Positions 35,887 through 44,914 of a DNA stretch of 64,000 nucleotides are shown here, one piece after another (positions within the stretch are counted from its first letter, which is position 1; the number at the start of each line of letters is the position of its first letter). Below the pieces are notes generated by a model. That model saw only the letters and a list, made by a program, of their open reading frames with translations, was not told the origin of the DNA and made no database searches. The stretch is from JBDHTQ01 sp039808765. Lineage in GTDB: Bacteria > Pseudomonadota > Alphaproteobacteria > UBA2400. The stretch is taken from the NCBI GenBank assembly GCA_039808765.1, contig JBDHTQ010000003.1, forward strand, positions 62,001 through 126,000, in the 5' to 3' direction. The translations under genes and the position numbers were made by a program.

Positions 35887-36993
35887 ATGATTGCCAAGCA
35901 AAAACGAAAAAAGATTTTAACACCTCAGGGTTTCACACATGAAGACGTGGCGCCTGTGCTTTTGCGATGGTACGATGAGCATAAACGTGATTTGCCTTGG
36001 CGTGCGCGTGAGCCTGATGCCTCGCTAACAGCATATCATGTCTGGTTATCAGAAATTATGCTGCAACAGACAACAGTTGGCACAGTTCAGTCTTATTATG
36101 CCAATTTTTTAGCGCGCTGGCCGACAGTTTTTAATTTGGCTCAAGCTTCGCGAGAGGATGTCTTGAGTGCTTGGGCGGGGCTTGGGTACTATGCGCGTGC
36201 GCGCAACCTTCACAAAACGGCAAAAATTATAGCTGATCAAGGTGGGGTTTTCCCCTCAACTGAACGGGATCTTAAAAACCTTCCCGGTATTGGTGATTAT
36301 ACAGCGGCGGCGATCGCTGCGATTGCTTTTCAAAAGCCTGCTAATGTTGTCGATGGAAACGTCGAGCGGGTGATGGCCCGTTATAACGCTTGTGACAGCG
36401 ACAAAAAGGCACTTAAAAATCTTGCAGCGACCTATGTTCCTGAAACACGGGCAGGAGATTATGCGCAAGCCTTGATGGATTTAGGTGCCACTGTTTGCAC
36501 GCCCCGTAACCCGCAATGCCGAACCTGCCCGCTTGAGGCCGCGTGTTCGGGAAAAGCCGATCCATCGCGCTACCCAACCGTTAGAAAAAAAACCAAAATT
36601 CCTCTTAAAAAAACATATGCATTTTGTGTTTATGATAAAGAGGGGCGTTTTTTGCTGCGGTATCGCCCTCAATCAGGTTTATTGGCGGGCATGCTTGAAT
36701 TCCCTTCATCCCCTTGGACAGAAGGGGCTTTGCCAGTTCTGGAGGATGCTGTTGCCGCATATTTTCCGCAAATGAAAAAGGCAAAAATGAGTATTTTAAA
36801 GGAGGGTACCCAACATATTTTTACGCACTTGAAGCTAGAAGTAACGATTGTTTTGGTTACATTTTCGCGTGCGATGTTGTTTCCTGATGCTTTTTTTTTA
36901 ACGGCAGAGCAGGCCCGGCAAAAAGCCTTGCCAACCCTGATGAAAAAAATACTATCAAAAGCTGTTGATGCATTGCCGACTGGCGGATTCTAA
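35887..36993 (+). CDS. mutY: A/G-specific adenine DNA glycosylase MutY
   Basis: A 368-residue base-excision repair enzyme that removes A opposite 8-oxoG. The catalytic Glu is in WLSEIMLQQT, and the HhH motif with catalytic Asp is LPGIGDYTAAAI. The [4Fe-4S] cluster ligands fit C-X6-C-X2-C-X5-C in CTPRNPQCRTCPLEAAC. The C-terminal NUDIX-like domain (AFCVYDKEGRFLLRYRPQSGLLAGMLEFP) reads the 8-oxoG. All features are intact. It is divergent from the DUF721 gene, the normal alphaproteobacterial order. Confidence 0.97.
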   Translation: MIAKQKRKKILTPQGFTHEDVAPVLLRWYDEHKRDLPWRAREPDASLTAYHVWLSEIMLQQTTVGTVQSYYANFLARWPTVFNLAQASREDVLSAWAGLGYYARARNLHKTAKIIADQGGVFPSTERDLKNLPGIGDYTAAAIAAIAFQKPANVVDGNVERVMARYNACDSDKKALKNLAATYVPETRAGDYAQALMDLGATVCTPRNPQCRTCPLEAACSGKADPSRYPTVRKKTKIPLKKTYAFCVYDKEGRFLLRYRPQSGLLAGMLEFPSSPWTEGALPVLEDAVAAYFPQMKKAKMSILKEGTQHIFTHLKLEVTIVLVTFSRAMLFPDAFFLTAEQARQKALPTLMKKILSKAVDALPTGGF

Positions 36994-37051
36994 TGATTTT
37001 GCGCAAAGCAGAAAATATGCTAGGATCATATCCGTTTGAGGAGGTTGCCTG

Positions 37052-37984
37052 ATGCGTCGTCGTCTTTATGTTTCTATGGTGATTGCCGTCGCGTTGAGCA
37101 TGATGGCTAGCATGCCGTCTTACGCACGCGAGCACGATTTTAAACCGTCGTTGATCCAGCTTGTTTCGTCCAAATCGTATGATGATGAAGAGGCTGCTAC
37201 TGCCCCTTCTCAGTCTAATGATGACTCGTCGTCCTCTTCTCCGAACGAACCACCGTTACCCCCTCAAGATGATCAGGTTGTCCATGAGGGGGGAAGCGTA
37301 ACCTTGCGGCTTGGCCCAGCGAATATTCAAACCTTTTATCCCCCGGATCTTAAAAACTTTTCGCGCGCGTATGTCAAATTGGCTGGCGTGGATATGAATA
37401 ATGAGCGCCTGGTCGATGAATTTGCAGCGATTAATTACTGTAAAGCGTTTAAAGAAAATTTTCAGAATGAATTTACATGGCGTTACGCTCGCAAGGCTAT
37501 TCGCAAGATCATAGAGCGTGACCTTGAAACATATGGCGAGTACTTTTTGATTGATGGCCGTATTAAAATTGGTCGCTATGATTTTACGCAATCGGCTTTT
37601 TTGCTTGATGAGGCGAATGCTTTTAAAAACGTCGGTCTTTTCATGCTCAAGCTGACATCAGAAGATGGGTGCATTGTCGATAAAGGCTTTAACTACATCC
37701 CGACGGATTATGTTGTACGGCTTGATAACCCTGTTTTTCTTGAGCGTATTCCCATTCAGGAAAAAATTGCCCGTGAGTTATTGGAATTGATTAGTACGCG
37801 GGATCCTCTACTTCGTCAAATATATGTGACTTTTTTCTTTCGTATTAATGACTTTAGTGTTGTTCAGAAATCGTCTTCACAGCAAGCTGTGGTGCGTGCG
37901 ACGCTTCTCGCTTTAAGATTTTACGCTAGCGATTATCACCAGTTTCTTCTTTACAACTATCGATCTCCAGGTCGTCAAGAATGA
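37052..37984 (+). CDS. exported hypothetical protein (DUF4852-like?)
   Basis: A 310-residue protein. A signal peptide (LYVSMVIAVALSMMASMPSYA) is followed by an acidic/Ser/Pro-rich linker, then a domain with KNFSRAYVKLAGVDMNNERLVDEFAAINYCKAFKENFQNEFTWRYARKAIRKIIERDLETYGEYFLIDG. The (N/D)ERL.DEFA..NYC...K pattern is like DUF4852, though I cannot confirm this. It overlaps waaA by 4 bases, so it belongs to the waaA-lpxK-lpxL operon and may have an envelope role. GAGGAGG is 9 bases upstream of the ATG. Confidence 0.65.
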   Translation: MRRRLYVSMVIAVALSMMASMPSYAREHDFKPSLIQLVSSKSYDDEEAATAPSQSNDDSSSSSPNEPPLPPQDDQVVHEGGSVTLRLGPANIQTFYPPDLKNFSRAYVKLAGVDMNNERLVDEFAAINYCKAFKENFQNEFTWRYARKAIRKIIERDLETYGEYFLIDGRIKIGRYDFTQSAFLLDEANAFKNVGLFMLKLTSEDGCIVDKGFNYIPTDYVVRLDNPVFLERIPIQEKIARELLELISTRDPLLRQIYVTFFFRINDFSVVQKSSSQQAVVRATLLALRFYASDYHQFLLYNYRSPGRQE

Positions 37985-39300
37985 CATTGCATAAGACTGC
38001 GCTTAGAAAATCCAGATCTTTCCCTACGCTTGTTGGATTGCTTTATCGTATTGCAAGTAAGATTTTTTCACCATTTGCGCCCCGTTACTTGCGAAAACGT
38101 TTAAGATTAGGGAAGGAGGATTCTTCGCGCTTGCAGGAGCGGGAAGGATTTGCAACGCTGGCGGCGCCCCAAGGGGCGTTGTTATGGATTCATGGGGCGA
38201 GCGTAGGTGAGACTTTATCCGTTCTTCCGCTTGTTCACGCGCTCCTTGAAAAGTATAAGGGGCTGAACATACTTGTCACATCCGGAACGGTGACATCGGC
38301 CGGGTTGTTGCATAAAAGACTTCCAGTCGGGGTTATTCACCAATACATACCTTTGGATGTTCCTCTTTATGCACAACGTTTTTTAGATTATTGGCGACCA
38401 GATGCGGTTTTATGGCTCGAGTCTGAGCTTTGGCCCAACCTTCTTGCAGAGGTTAAAAAGCGATCCATTCCTGCGGCGCTCATCAATGCGCGTTTGTCAC
38501 CTCGGGCTGCCAAGAGATGGCGTTGGGCCAAGCGCTATGTGCGCGCGATTCTCTCAACCTTTGATATCGTACTTGCGCAAAGTGAGAGTGATGCAACACG
38601 GCTGCGTGGGCTTGCCCCGTCAATACCGATAATTTTGGCAGGTAATTTAAAGTTCACAGCGCCTGCATTGATGGGTGAGCCAAACGCACTTTGCGAATTG
38701 TTGGCGGTTGTGGGTGTTCGCCCACGCTGGGTTATGGCGAGCACACATGCGGGTGAAGAGGTAATCGCGGTAGGTGTTCATCAAATACTCAAGCAGCGTT
38801 GGCCGGATTTGCTCACGATCATTGTGCCGCGTCATCCATCGCGTGCAGCTGAGATTCTGCCTGAAATGAACGACCTTGCCGTCATTCAACGCTCGCAAGG
38901 ATTGCTGCCTGCGCCAAACACGGATATTTATCTGGCTGACACGCTTGGTGAGCTCGGCACACTCTATTCGGCTTCGCCAATTGCTTGCGTGGGCGGTAGC
39001 TTCATTCCCAAAGGAGGGCATAACCCGATTGAGCCAGCGCAATGCGGTTGTGCTGTGATCAGTGGGGGTGATATGAGCAATTTTACCGATGTCGCGGCTC
39101 AAATGGCTGCTGATGGTGCCTTGGTGACCGTCAATACACCAGAAGAATTAGCTCAAGAAGTTTCAAACCTACTTTCTCAACCCAGCTATCTTTTGCTACG
39201 GCAGGAAGCAGCGCGCCAAACAACTTTGCAGCAAGAGCACATTTTGCATTCTGTTCTTGCCGCGCTTGAGCCGGTTTTGGCCCCTTTGCGTGAGGGATAG
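37981..39300 (+). CDS. waaA: 3-deoxy-D-manno-octulosonic acid transferase
   Basis: A 439-residue inner-membrane GT30-family enzyme that adds Kdo to lipid IVA. The N-terminal domain has WIHGASVGETLSVLPLVHALL and VLWLESELWPNLL, which carry the catalytic Glu and acceptor site. The C-terminal domain has ASTHAGEEVIAVG, IVPRHPSRA, and the CMP-Kdo-binding VGGSFIPKGGHNPIEPAQ. The length is typical. The ATG overlaps the previous stop by 4 bases and lpxK follows after 7 bases. Confidence 0.97.
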   Translation: MTLHKTALRKSRSFPTLVGLLYRIASKIFSPFAPRYLRKRLRLGKEDSSRLQEREGFATLAAPQGALLWIHGASVGETLSVLPLVHALLEKYKGLNILVTSGTVTSAGLLHKRLPVGVIHQYIPLDVPLYAQRFLDYWRPDAVLWLESELWPNLLAEVKKRSIPAALINARLSPRAAKRWRWAKRYVRAILSTFDIVLAQSESDATRLRGLAPSIPIILAGNLKFTAPALMGEPNALCELLAVVGVRPRWVMASTHAGEEVIAVGVHQILKQRWPDLLTIIVPRHPSRAAEILPEMNDLAVIQRSQGLLPAPNTDIYLADTLGELGTLYSASPIACVGGSFIPKGGHNPIEPAQCGCAVISGGDMSNFTDVAAQMAADGALVTVNTPEELAQEVSNLLSQPSYLLLRQEAARQTTLQQEHILHSVLAALEPVLAPLREG

Positions 39301-39307
39301 TCGACCA

Positions 39308-40303
39308 ATGGTTTGTGCAACCCCCGGTTTTTGGTTTCGTAAAAAGGGTATTTTGTCGATGGCACTGGCCCCGCTGGGTGCGCTTTATTATCGCGTGGGC
39401 GTGCTGCGGCGGGGCTTGATCTCACCAAGATCATCTGTCGTTCCGCTGGTTGTGGTGGGAAACATCCTGGCGGGTGGTGCGGGCAAGACGCCTGTTGTTC
39501 AATCATTGTGCGAAGCACTTCGTCAAGCTGGAATCAATGTTCATATCATTGCGAAAGGTTATGGTGGAACACTCTTGGGGCCGGCCATGGTCGATCCTAC
39601 GCACCATTCTGCTGCACAGGTGGGAGACGAGGCTTTGATGCTCTCAAGCTTTGGTCCCACATGGATTGCAAAATCTCGCTTCCTTGCGCTGCAAGCCGCA
39701 CAAGCCGCCGGAGCACAGATTGTTATCAGTGATGATGGATTGCAAAATCCACATTTGAAAGCGGACATCGGATTTTTAGTGATGGATGGGGTAGTGGGTA
39801 TTGGGAATGGCGCTTTACTTCCTGCAGGCCCTTTGCGTGAGCCACTGAACGAAGCTTTAAAGCGGGTTCATTTTGTTATTCAGATTGGGGGGAGTGAACA
39901 GTCAAATCATTATAGCCATCCAACAATTTATGCTGACTTTGTTCTAAATGACTATCCCTGGCTGCGTGATGCGAAAGTTTTTGCTTTTGCAGGAATTGGT
40001 CGGCCTGAAAAATTCTTTGCATCACTCACAACCAGTGGTGCGGATGTTGTCGGAATGCATTCTTATCCGGATCATTATGCATATAACGAGAAAGACATTC
40101 TTTCATTGATTGAAAAAGCTGATCAAAGCGAAGCAATTCTTGTAACGACAGCAAAAGATGCGATTAAAATTCCGCACTCTTGTCGTGCACAGGTTCGCAT
40201 AATTGAAGGCCATTTAGAGTGGCGTGATCACACTGCTTTTAAAAAATTGTGTGAGCGATTAATCAATCTTGCCTCTCACCCTAAAAATATTTCTCTATCA
40301 TGA
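39308..40303 (+). CDS. lpxK: tetraacyldisaccharide 4'-kinase LpxK
   Basis: A 331-residue membrane-associated kinase that phosphorylates the 4' position of lipid A precursor. The P-loop is VVVGNILAGGAGKTPVVQSL. Later motifs are DEALMLS, VISDDGLQNPHL (catalytic Asp), GPLREPLNEALKR and VTTAKDAIKI. The start is taken at ATG 39308, with GAGGG at the waaA stop acting as ribosome binding site. The stop overlaps the lpxL-like start by 4 bases. Confidence 0.96.
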   Translation: MVCATPGFWFRKKGILSMALAPLGALYYRVGVLRRGLISPRSSVVPLVVVGNILAGGAGKTPVVQSLCEALRQAGINVHIIAKGYGGTLLGPAMVDPTHHSAAQVGDEALMLSSFGPTWIAKSRFLALQAAQAAGAQIVISDDGLQNPHLKADIGFLVMDGVVGIGNGALLPAGPLREPLNEALKRVHFVIQIGGSEQSNHYSHPTIYADFVLNDYPWLRDAKVFAFAGIGRPEKFFASLTTSGADVVGMHSYPDHYAYNEKDILSLIEKADQSEAILVTTAKDAIKIPHSCRAQVRIIEGHLEWRDHTAFKKLCERLINLASHPKNISLS

Positions 40304-41220
40304 CACAAAATCGACGACGTACCCGGCGCCAAAAACAGATGCAAAAATGGATTTTTTATCCACTTCAAGCTGTAGGTGTTTATCTGATCTATTTATTCTT
40401 TCGGTGTTTTTCAATTGATCGTGCATCATGGATCGGCGCGGCGATCGGACGTTTTTTGGGGCGAACACTGGCAATCTCACGTAAGGCACGTCGTAATATC
40501 GAACTCGCTTTTCCTGAAAAAACAGCGCAAGAGCATCAGGAAATACTGACAGGAATGTGGGACAATTTAGGGCGGGTTATGGCAGAGTATGCCCACCTGC
40601 AGCGTTGTGATTTAAACCGCTTTGAGGTCGTGAATCTTCACCATCTGGATCAATTTATAGAACATGAGCAAAGCGTTTTTTTTATTTCCGGTCATTTTGC
40701 AAATTGGGAAATGTTTCCTGTAATAACAGCTTTGATTGGATTAAAAGCACATTTCATTTATCGTCATGCTAACAATCCCTACACCGAAAACTTGATGATG
40801 CGTATTCGCAAGCGTAGCGGAGTTGAATTCACGCGCAAAGGCGTTGATGGAGCGCGCCAAGTTGTTCGCGCAATCAAAGAGAAAATTTTTATTGGGTTGC
40901 TTGTTGATCAAAAAGACAATCGAGGGATTTCTGTTCCATTTATGGGACGTGATGCGATGACAGGTCCTGCGGTCGCTGCTTTGGCTTTGCATTATCATGT
41001 GCCAATCATTATGACGCATGTCGAGCGCATTCCTGAAAGCGCACGTTTTAAAGTTACTGTTGAAGAACCTTTTTATGTTGAGCTGGATGGGCAATCAAAA
41101 GATCAGGCAATTATGAAAACAATGACGCGCATTAACGCACGTCTTGAAGATTGGATCCGCCTTAATCCCGCGCAATGGTTGTGGCTTCATCGGCGTTGGG
41201 GACATCTCAAAGACACATAG
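40300..41220 (+). CDS. lpxL: lipid A acyltransferase (LpxL/HtrB family)
   Basis: A 306-residue inner-membrane acyltransferase adding a secondary acyl chain to Kdo-lipid A. It has a basic N-terminus, a membrane helix (FYPLQAVGVYLIYLFFRCF), and the catalytic HX4(D/E) motif in SGHFANWE. Also present are FIYRHANNPYTENLM and DQKDNRGISVPFMGR. It is the last gene of the operon, fused by a 4-base overlap with lpxK. LpxL and LpxM types cannot be separated with certainty. Confidence 0.93.
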   Translation: MTQNRRRTRRQKQMQKWIFYPLQAVGVYLIYLFFRCFSIDRASWIGAAIGRFLGRTLAISRKARRNIELAFPEKTAQEHQEILTGMWDNLGRVMAEYAHLQRCDLNRFEVVNLHHLDQFIEHEQSVFFISGHFANWEMFPVITALIGLKAHFIYRHANNPYTENLMMRIRKRSGVEFTRKGVDGARQVVRAIKEKIFIGLLVDQKDNRGISVPFMGRDAMTGPAVAALALHYHVPIIMTHVERIPESARFKVTVEEPFYVELDGQSKDQAIMKTMTRINARLEDWIRLNPAQWLWLHRRWGHLKDT

Positions 41221-41230
41221 CTTTTCAGTA

Positions 41231-41653
41231 TTATCTGTATTTTTTGCCAAGCAGCAAGCCGGTTGAAAGTGCGATAACAAGAGCCATGTAAGGGTTTTCT
41301 TTAATCGGTAATTCCATTTCATTCATCAGCGCATGAGCAATATCAGCCGCATCATCGGCCATTGCCGTGGCCGGACTTTTTGTGCTTTTGTTCTTTTGTA
41401 TGTTTGCGATAAAATATGTCATCAAACCGAAGACAAGTGCAGATAAAATGATGGCCACGCCAGTAAAAAGAAGAGCAATGTCGGGTGTCGTTCTATAGGT
41501 CAAAAAAACATAGAATCCATAAACCAACAATCCCCATCCTAATGCAAAAACGATGGATAAGAAGGTATAGATGCTACGCGTTGCAACCCATGTGCTTCCA
41601 ACAGAGGGGAGGGCGGAATCCATTAGTCGCAACAGCGTAGCATACTCTCTCAT
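41231..41653 (-). CDS. small membrane protein, holin/YqjE-like
   Basis: A 140-residue protein with two transmembrane helices (SIYTFLSIVFALGWGLLVYGF and IALLFTGVAIILSALVFGLMTYFIA). The C-terminal NPYMALVIALSTGLLLGKKYR motif resembles the C-terminal anchor of ElaB/YqjD-type stress proteins. AAAGGAC sits before the ATG at 41653, while the longer frame would overlap the next gene. It is paired with the DUF883 gene upstream on the same strand, as yqjD-yqjE are in E. coli. Confidence 0.7.
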   Translation of the reverse strand: MREYATLLRLMDSALPSVGSTWVATRSIYTFLSIVFALGWGLLVYGFYVFLTYRTTPDIALLFTGVAIILSALVFGLMTYFIANIQKNKSTKSPATAMADDAADIAHALMNEMELPIKENPYMALVIALSTGLLLGKKYR

Positions 41654-41723
41654 TTTAAAAGTCCTTTTCACATAGGTAGTGAAAATTAATGGGCACATCA
41701 CGTTTTGATGTTCGCGTGATGCT

Positions 41724-42050
41724 TTATGAGCGGCGTGAAAATGCACTCAAAAAGAATCCTGCCAAACCGGCAATCGCCACAGCTTTTAAAGGATTACTTC
41801 TTACATAGTCTTCAACATGGCTTGTTGTACTGCATCCGGCAGATTTGATTTGCTCGTATTTATTGGACGCAAAGTCTGAAGCCTTTTCTGCAATTTCGCC
41901 GACTTTAGCACGACCCTCCTCAGCTGCTGCACGGCCTGCATCAATCGCGGATCGTCCAACCTGTGCGGCGTCATTACCCAGAGTCCTTAAGTCTGTTCTT
42001 AATTCTTGAATTTTATCTGATGTGTTGGGTGATGTTGTGTTGGTTTGCAT
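41724..42050 (-). CDS. ElaB/YqjD/DUF883 family membrane-anchored protein
   Basis: A 108-residue protein with a long amphipathic helix (IQELRTDLRTLGNDAAQVGRSAIDAGRAAAEEGRAKVGEIAEKASDFAS) and a C-terminal anchor (RSNPLKAVAIAGLAGFFLSAFSRRS). In E. coli such proteins associate with ribosomes and the inner membrane in stationary phase. AAGGAGG is 6-8 bases before the ATG, a very strong ribosome binding site. It is the first gene of a two-gene unit with the holin-like gene. Confidence 0.88.
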   Translation of the reverse strand: MQTNTTSPNTSDKIQELRTDLRTLGNDAAQVGRSAIDAGRAAAEEGRAKVGEIAEKASDFASNKYEQIKSAGCSTTSHVEDYVRSNPLKAVAIAGLAGFFLSAFSRRS

Positions 42051-42164
42051 AGTGTCCTCCTTAGTCGGTCAGTATGCCTCTCTAACGCTTGTCGGGAGAA
42101 ATAAGTTCCGGGCGTTTATGCGCACGAATGTCGCATGCTGGCTATAAATGCGCTTAAGAGTGTT

Positions 42165-42716
42165 TTACAAAGAATGAATGAAATAATCATACGACTTATT
42201 CATGTTCGCGAGTTGAGCCTGCAAGTATGAAAGTGAGTCTGCCAAGCCCTTGGCGAGGTTTGGCTGATTTTCAATTTCGCGGAGTTTGCGATAGATTGGA
42301 ATGATTTTTTCTACTGCGTCGGGGCGCGGTGAGCGACGGCATGAGTGATATCCAATCAATTCGTTAGAGTTTGAGTAGATAGGCGTTACTGTTGCCAATA
42401 CCCAGTAATGATCCCCGTTTTTACACCGATTCACAACATAGGCAAAAATTTCATTACCGGAGCTAATCTTATCCCATAACAATTTAAAAACAGCACGTGG
42501 CATGTCAGGATGTCGAATAATCGAGTGAGGTTTGCCGATCAATTCAGTTTCTTTATAGCCGCTTATTTCAATAAAAGTTTGATTGGCATAGAGAATTCTA
42601 CCGTGAAGGTCGGTTTTGCTAACAATGATATCATTTTGGGAGAGATGGCGCGCATTGTTGGTTAATCCTGTATAATGAGCCGTTTCGAGGAAGGTTCTTT
42701 TTTTGAAGTTGAGCAT
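42165..42716 (-). CDS. PAS-domain protein (Aer-like sensor fragment)
   Basis: A 183-residue protein with one PAS domain at about 25-130: ILYANQTFIEISGYKETELIGKPHSIIRHPDMPRAVFKLLWDKISSGNEIFAYVVNRCKNGDHYWVLATVTPIYSN. The HSIIRHPDMP signature is that of Aer/PAS chemotaxis-energy sensors. Unlike Aer, it has no membrane segment or methyl-accepting domain; only a helical C-terminus follows. It may be a free-standing redox or ligand sensor. AAGG precedes the ATG. Confidence 0.85.
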   Translation of the reverse strand: MLNFKKRTFLETAHYTGLTNNARHLSQNDIIVSKTDLHGRILYANQTFIEISGYKETELIGKPHSIIRHPDMPRAVFKLLWDKISSGNEIFAYVVNRCKNGDHYWVLATVTPIYSNSNELIGYHSCRRSPRPDAVEKIIPIYRKLREIENQPNLAKGLADSLSYLQAQLANMNKSYDYFIHSL

Positions 42717-42790
42717 GATGATACCTTTGTAATGACTGATTATCGACGTACACCCATAAGTTAAACAAATGGTTACCTGTGCGTAACTTT

Positions 42791-44914
42791 TTATTGCGAA
42801 GTTGAGGGCGTTTTAGCAATAAAAATTTCAACACTAGCGATAGATCCCATTGAATCGATGACTGAAATTCGCGAAAATCCTGCTTCAGGGCGTGTCCACA
42901 CTGCCTCACTGGAAAGAGGATCGTTAGGGATAAGCTTGCCGTTTACGTACCATCTGAGGGGTCGTTTTCCTCCCGTGGCTTTTAGAGGTAGGCCACTCAT
43001 ATCGTCTTGCGAAAAAATGAGCCGCGCCCCCTCATAAGGATAGCGTAGCGCCAGCGAATATGTTTGTTTTGCACTGGTAGAATGAAGGGCAGAGTGTATG
43101 TTTAAAGTGCGGTGGCCTGTATAAAAACGCTGTAAAGCCAAGGGTAAATCTGCAGTTGTTCGTGCCGAAATGATATTAGTGTTAGGGGGCAGGAGAATTT
43201 TTTGTTGGTTTGCTTGAGGCAGAAGGGGAAGGATTTGCCAGAGAATTGGGGCCGCCGTTTGTATGCCAACGCATTCGCTACAAGGTTGCCCATCGGCACG
43301 CCCCACCCAAACGCCGATGGTGTAGTGTTCGGTGACACCAAATGCCCACGCATCACGCTGTCCATACGATGTTCCTGTTTTAAATGCGACGGGAGGCATT
43401 GCCTGCGACGAGGAAAGTAATCCTGCCGGTTTTGGGCTATTATAGAGAATATGCCAAATTTGATAAGCACTTTCGGCTTTTAAAAAAATGTGCTGCTGGA
43501 TCGGTTGAGAGGGGGCGTTTTTAGGAGTGAAGTAAACCAAGCGAGAGGCAACATGCCCGTTTTGCGCAAGTGCAGCGTAAAGGCGAACCATATCTTCAAG
43601 CGTGATGCCAACACCCCCAAGCGCAAGCGGAAGTGAGGCAGGCCCTTCGTTTCGATTAAAGTGAAGCAAAATGTTTGCGTTTTGCACTGCGGTATCAAAA
43701 AATTGTGGTCCCAAACGATTAAGCACTGCAACCGCTGGCAGATTGCGAGAACGCTGTAAGGCATCAGCAATGGTAATTTCGCCGGAAAATTTTTGGTCAA
43801 AATTATGCGGACTGTATCCTTGATACGTGCTGCTTTGGTCTTGAATAAGCGTGAGCGGTTGAGCCATCCGTTGATCAAACGCCAAACCATAAATAAATGG
43901 TTTTAGTGTTGACCCAGGTGAACGTACGGCCGGGATCATGTCAATCATCCCGAGTTTGTTTCGGTTAAAATAGTCAGCGTTTCCCACATATGCACGAACG
44001 AAAGATGTTTGATTTTCAGCAATTAAAACACTTATCGTCACGGCCGGACTAAGCCGTTGTGCTGACTTAAACAACATCGTGCTTAAATCTTTCATCAACT
44101 GCGCATCAAGTGATGTTTCAAGATAATCAGATTTTTTATCTTTGTTGAAGCGTTCGAGCAAATGCCGCGCATAATGAGGGAAAGTGTAGTGCGTTTGCGT
44201 AACTGGCATATCTTGCGCATTTTTTAAATCTTGAGCAGTTATTACTTTATTATTGAAGAGGCGCAATAAAACATTATCACGAGCTATTTGTGCGCGATGA
44301 GGAAACCGGTCAGGCCGACGCTTTTCGGGGCTTTGCGGTAATGTAATGAGCAATGCAGCTTCTGCCGGAGAGAGAATTTTTGGATTATGGCCAAAGAGGA
44401 GCATACTGGCAGCTTCAATTCCCTCAATGCGCCCTCCGTACGGCGCGAGAGTCAAATATATTTGAAGAATTTGGTTTTTGCTGAAACGTGCTTCAAGCTG
44501 AAAGGCACGAAAAATTTCAATCATTTTTGCATAAATTGTGCGCGGACGTGGCTCGAGTAAGCGTGCCGTTTGCATTGTCAACGTCGACGCACCAGAAACA
44601 ACGCGCCCCTGCATCAGGAGTTGGCCCATCGCACGCAGGAGTGAAAAAAAATCAACGCCGTGATGCTGATAAAATCGTTTGTCCTCAACATCAATCAGCA
44701 TGCGAATAAAACGAGGATCAAGCTTATCGATGTCTGCTTTAAATCGCCAGCGTGTGTCTGCCGCAGGCAGTGCAGACAAAATCGTACCTTTTTCTGATAA
44801 AAGTTGTGTGCCGGTTGATAAAAAACGATCAAGCTTTGGTGGGGACAGTCGATCTGTTAAAAGCACGCTGCCGATGATCAATATGCATGCGACAGGTAAA
44901 AAAAAATTTCTCAT
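42791..44914 (-). CDS. pbpC: penicillin-binding protein 1C
   Basis: A 707-residue bifunctional peptidoglycan synthase. It has an N-terminal membrane anchor (FFLPVACILIIGSVLL) and a transglycosylase domain with catalytic Glu77 in DVEDKRFYQHHGVD. The transpeptidase domain carries the SXXK Ser335 (SPGSTLKP), SRN and KTGTS motifs. A C-terminal BiPBP_C-like domain follows (about 600-700). The start overlaps the alpha-2-macroglobulin stop by 4 bases (ATGA), so the two are co-translated. Confidence 0.96.
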   Translation of the reverse strand: MRNFFLPVACILIIGSVLLTDRLSPPKLDRFLSTGTQLLSEKGTILSALPAADTRWRFKADIDKLDPRFIRMLIDVEDKRFYQHHGVDFFSLLRAMGQLLMQGRVVSGASTLTMQTARLLEPRPRTIYAKMIEIFRAFQLEARFSKNQILQIYLTLAPYGGRIEGIEAASMLLFGHNPKILSPAEAALLITLPQSPEKRRPDRFPHRAQIARDNVLLRLFNNKVITAQDLKNAQDMPVTQTHYTFPHYARHLLERFNKDKKSDYLETSLDAQLMKDLSTMLFKSAQRLSPAVTISVLIAENQTSFVRAYVGNADYFNRNKLGMIDMIPAVRSPGSTLKPFIYGLAFDQRMAQPLTLIQDQSSTYQGYSPHNFDQKFSGEITIADALQRSRNLPAVAVLNRLGPQFFDTAVQNANILLHFNRNEGPASLPLALGGVGITLEDMVRLYAALAQNGHVASRLVYFTPKNAPSQPIQQHIFLKAESAYQIWHILYNSPKPAGLLSSSQAMPPVAFKTGTSYGQRDAWAFGVTEHYTIGVWVGRADGQPCSECVGIQTAAPILWQILPLLPQANQQKILLPPNTNIISARTTADLPLALQRFYTGHRTLNIHSALHSTSAKQTYSLALRYPYEGARLIFSQDDMSGLPLKATGGKRPLRWYVNGKLIPNDPLSSEAVWTRPEAGFSRISVIDSMGSIASVEIFIAKTPSTSQ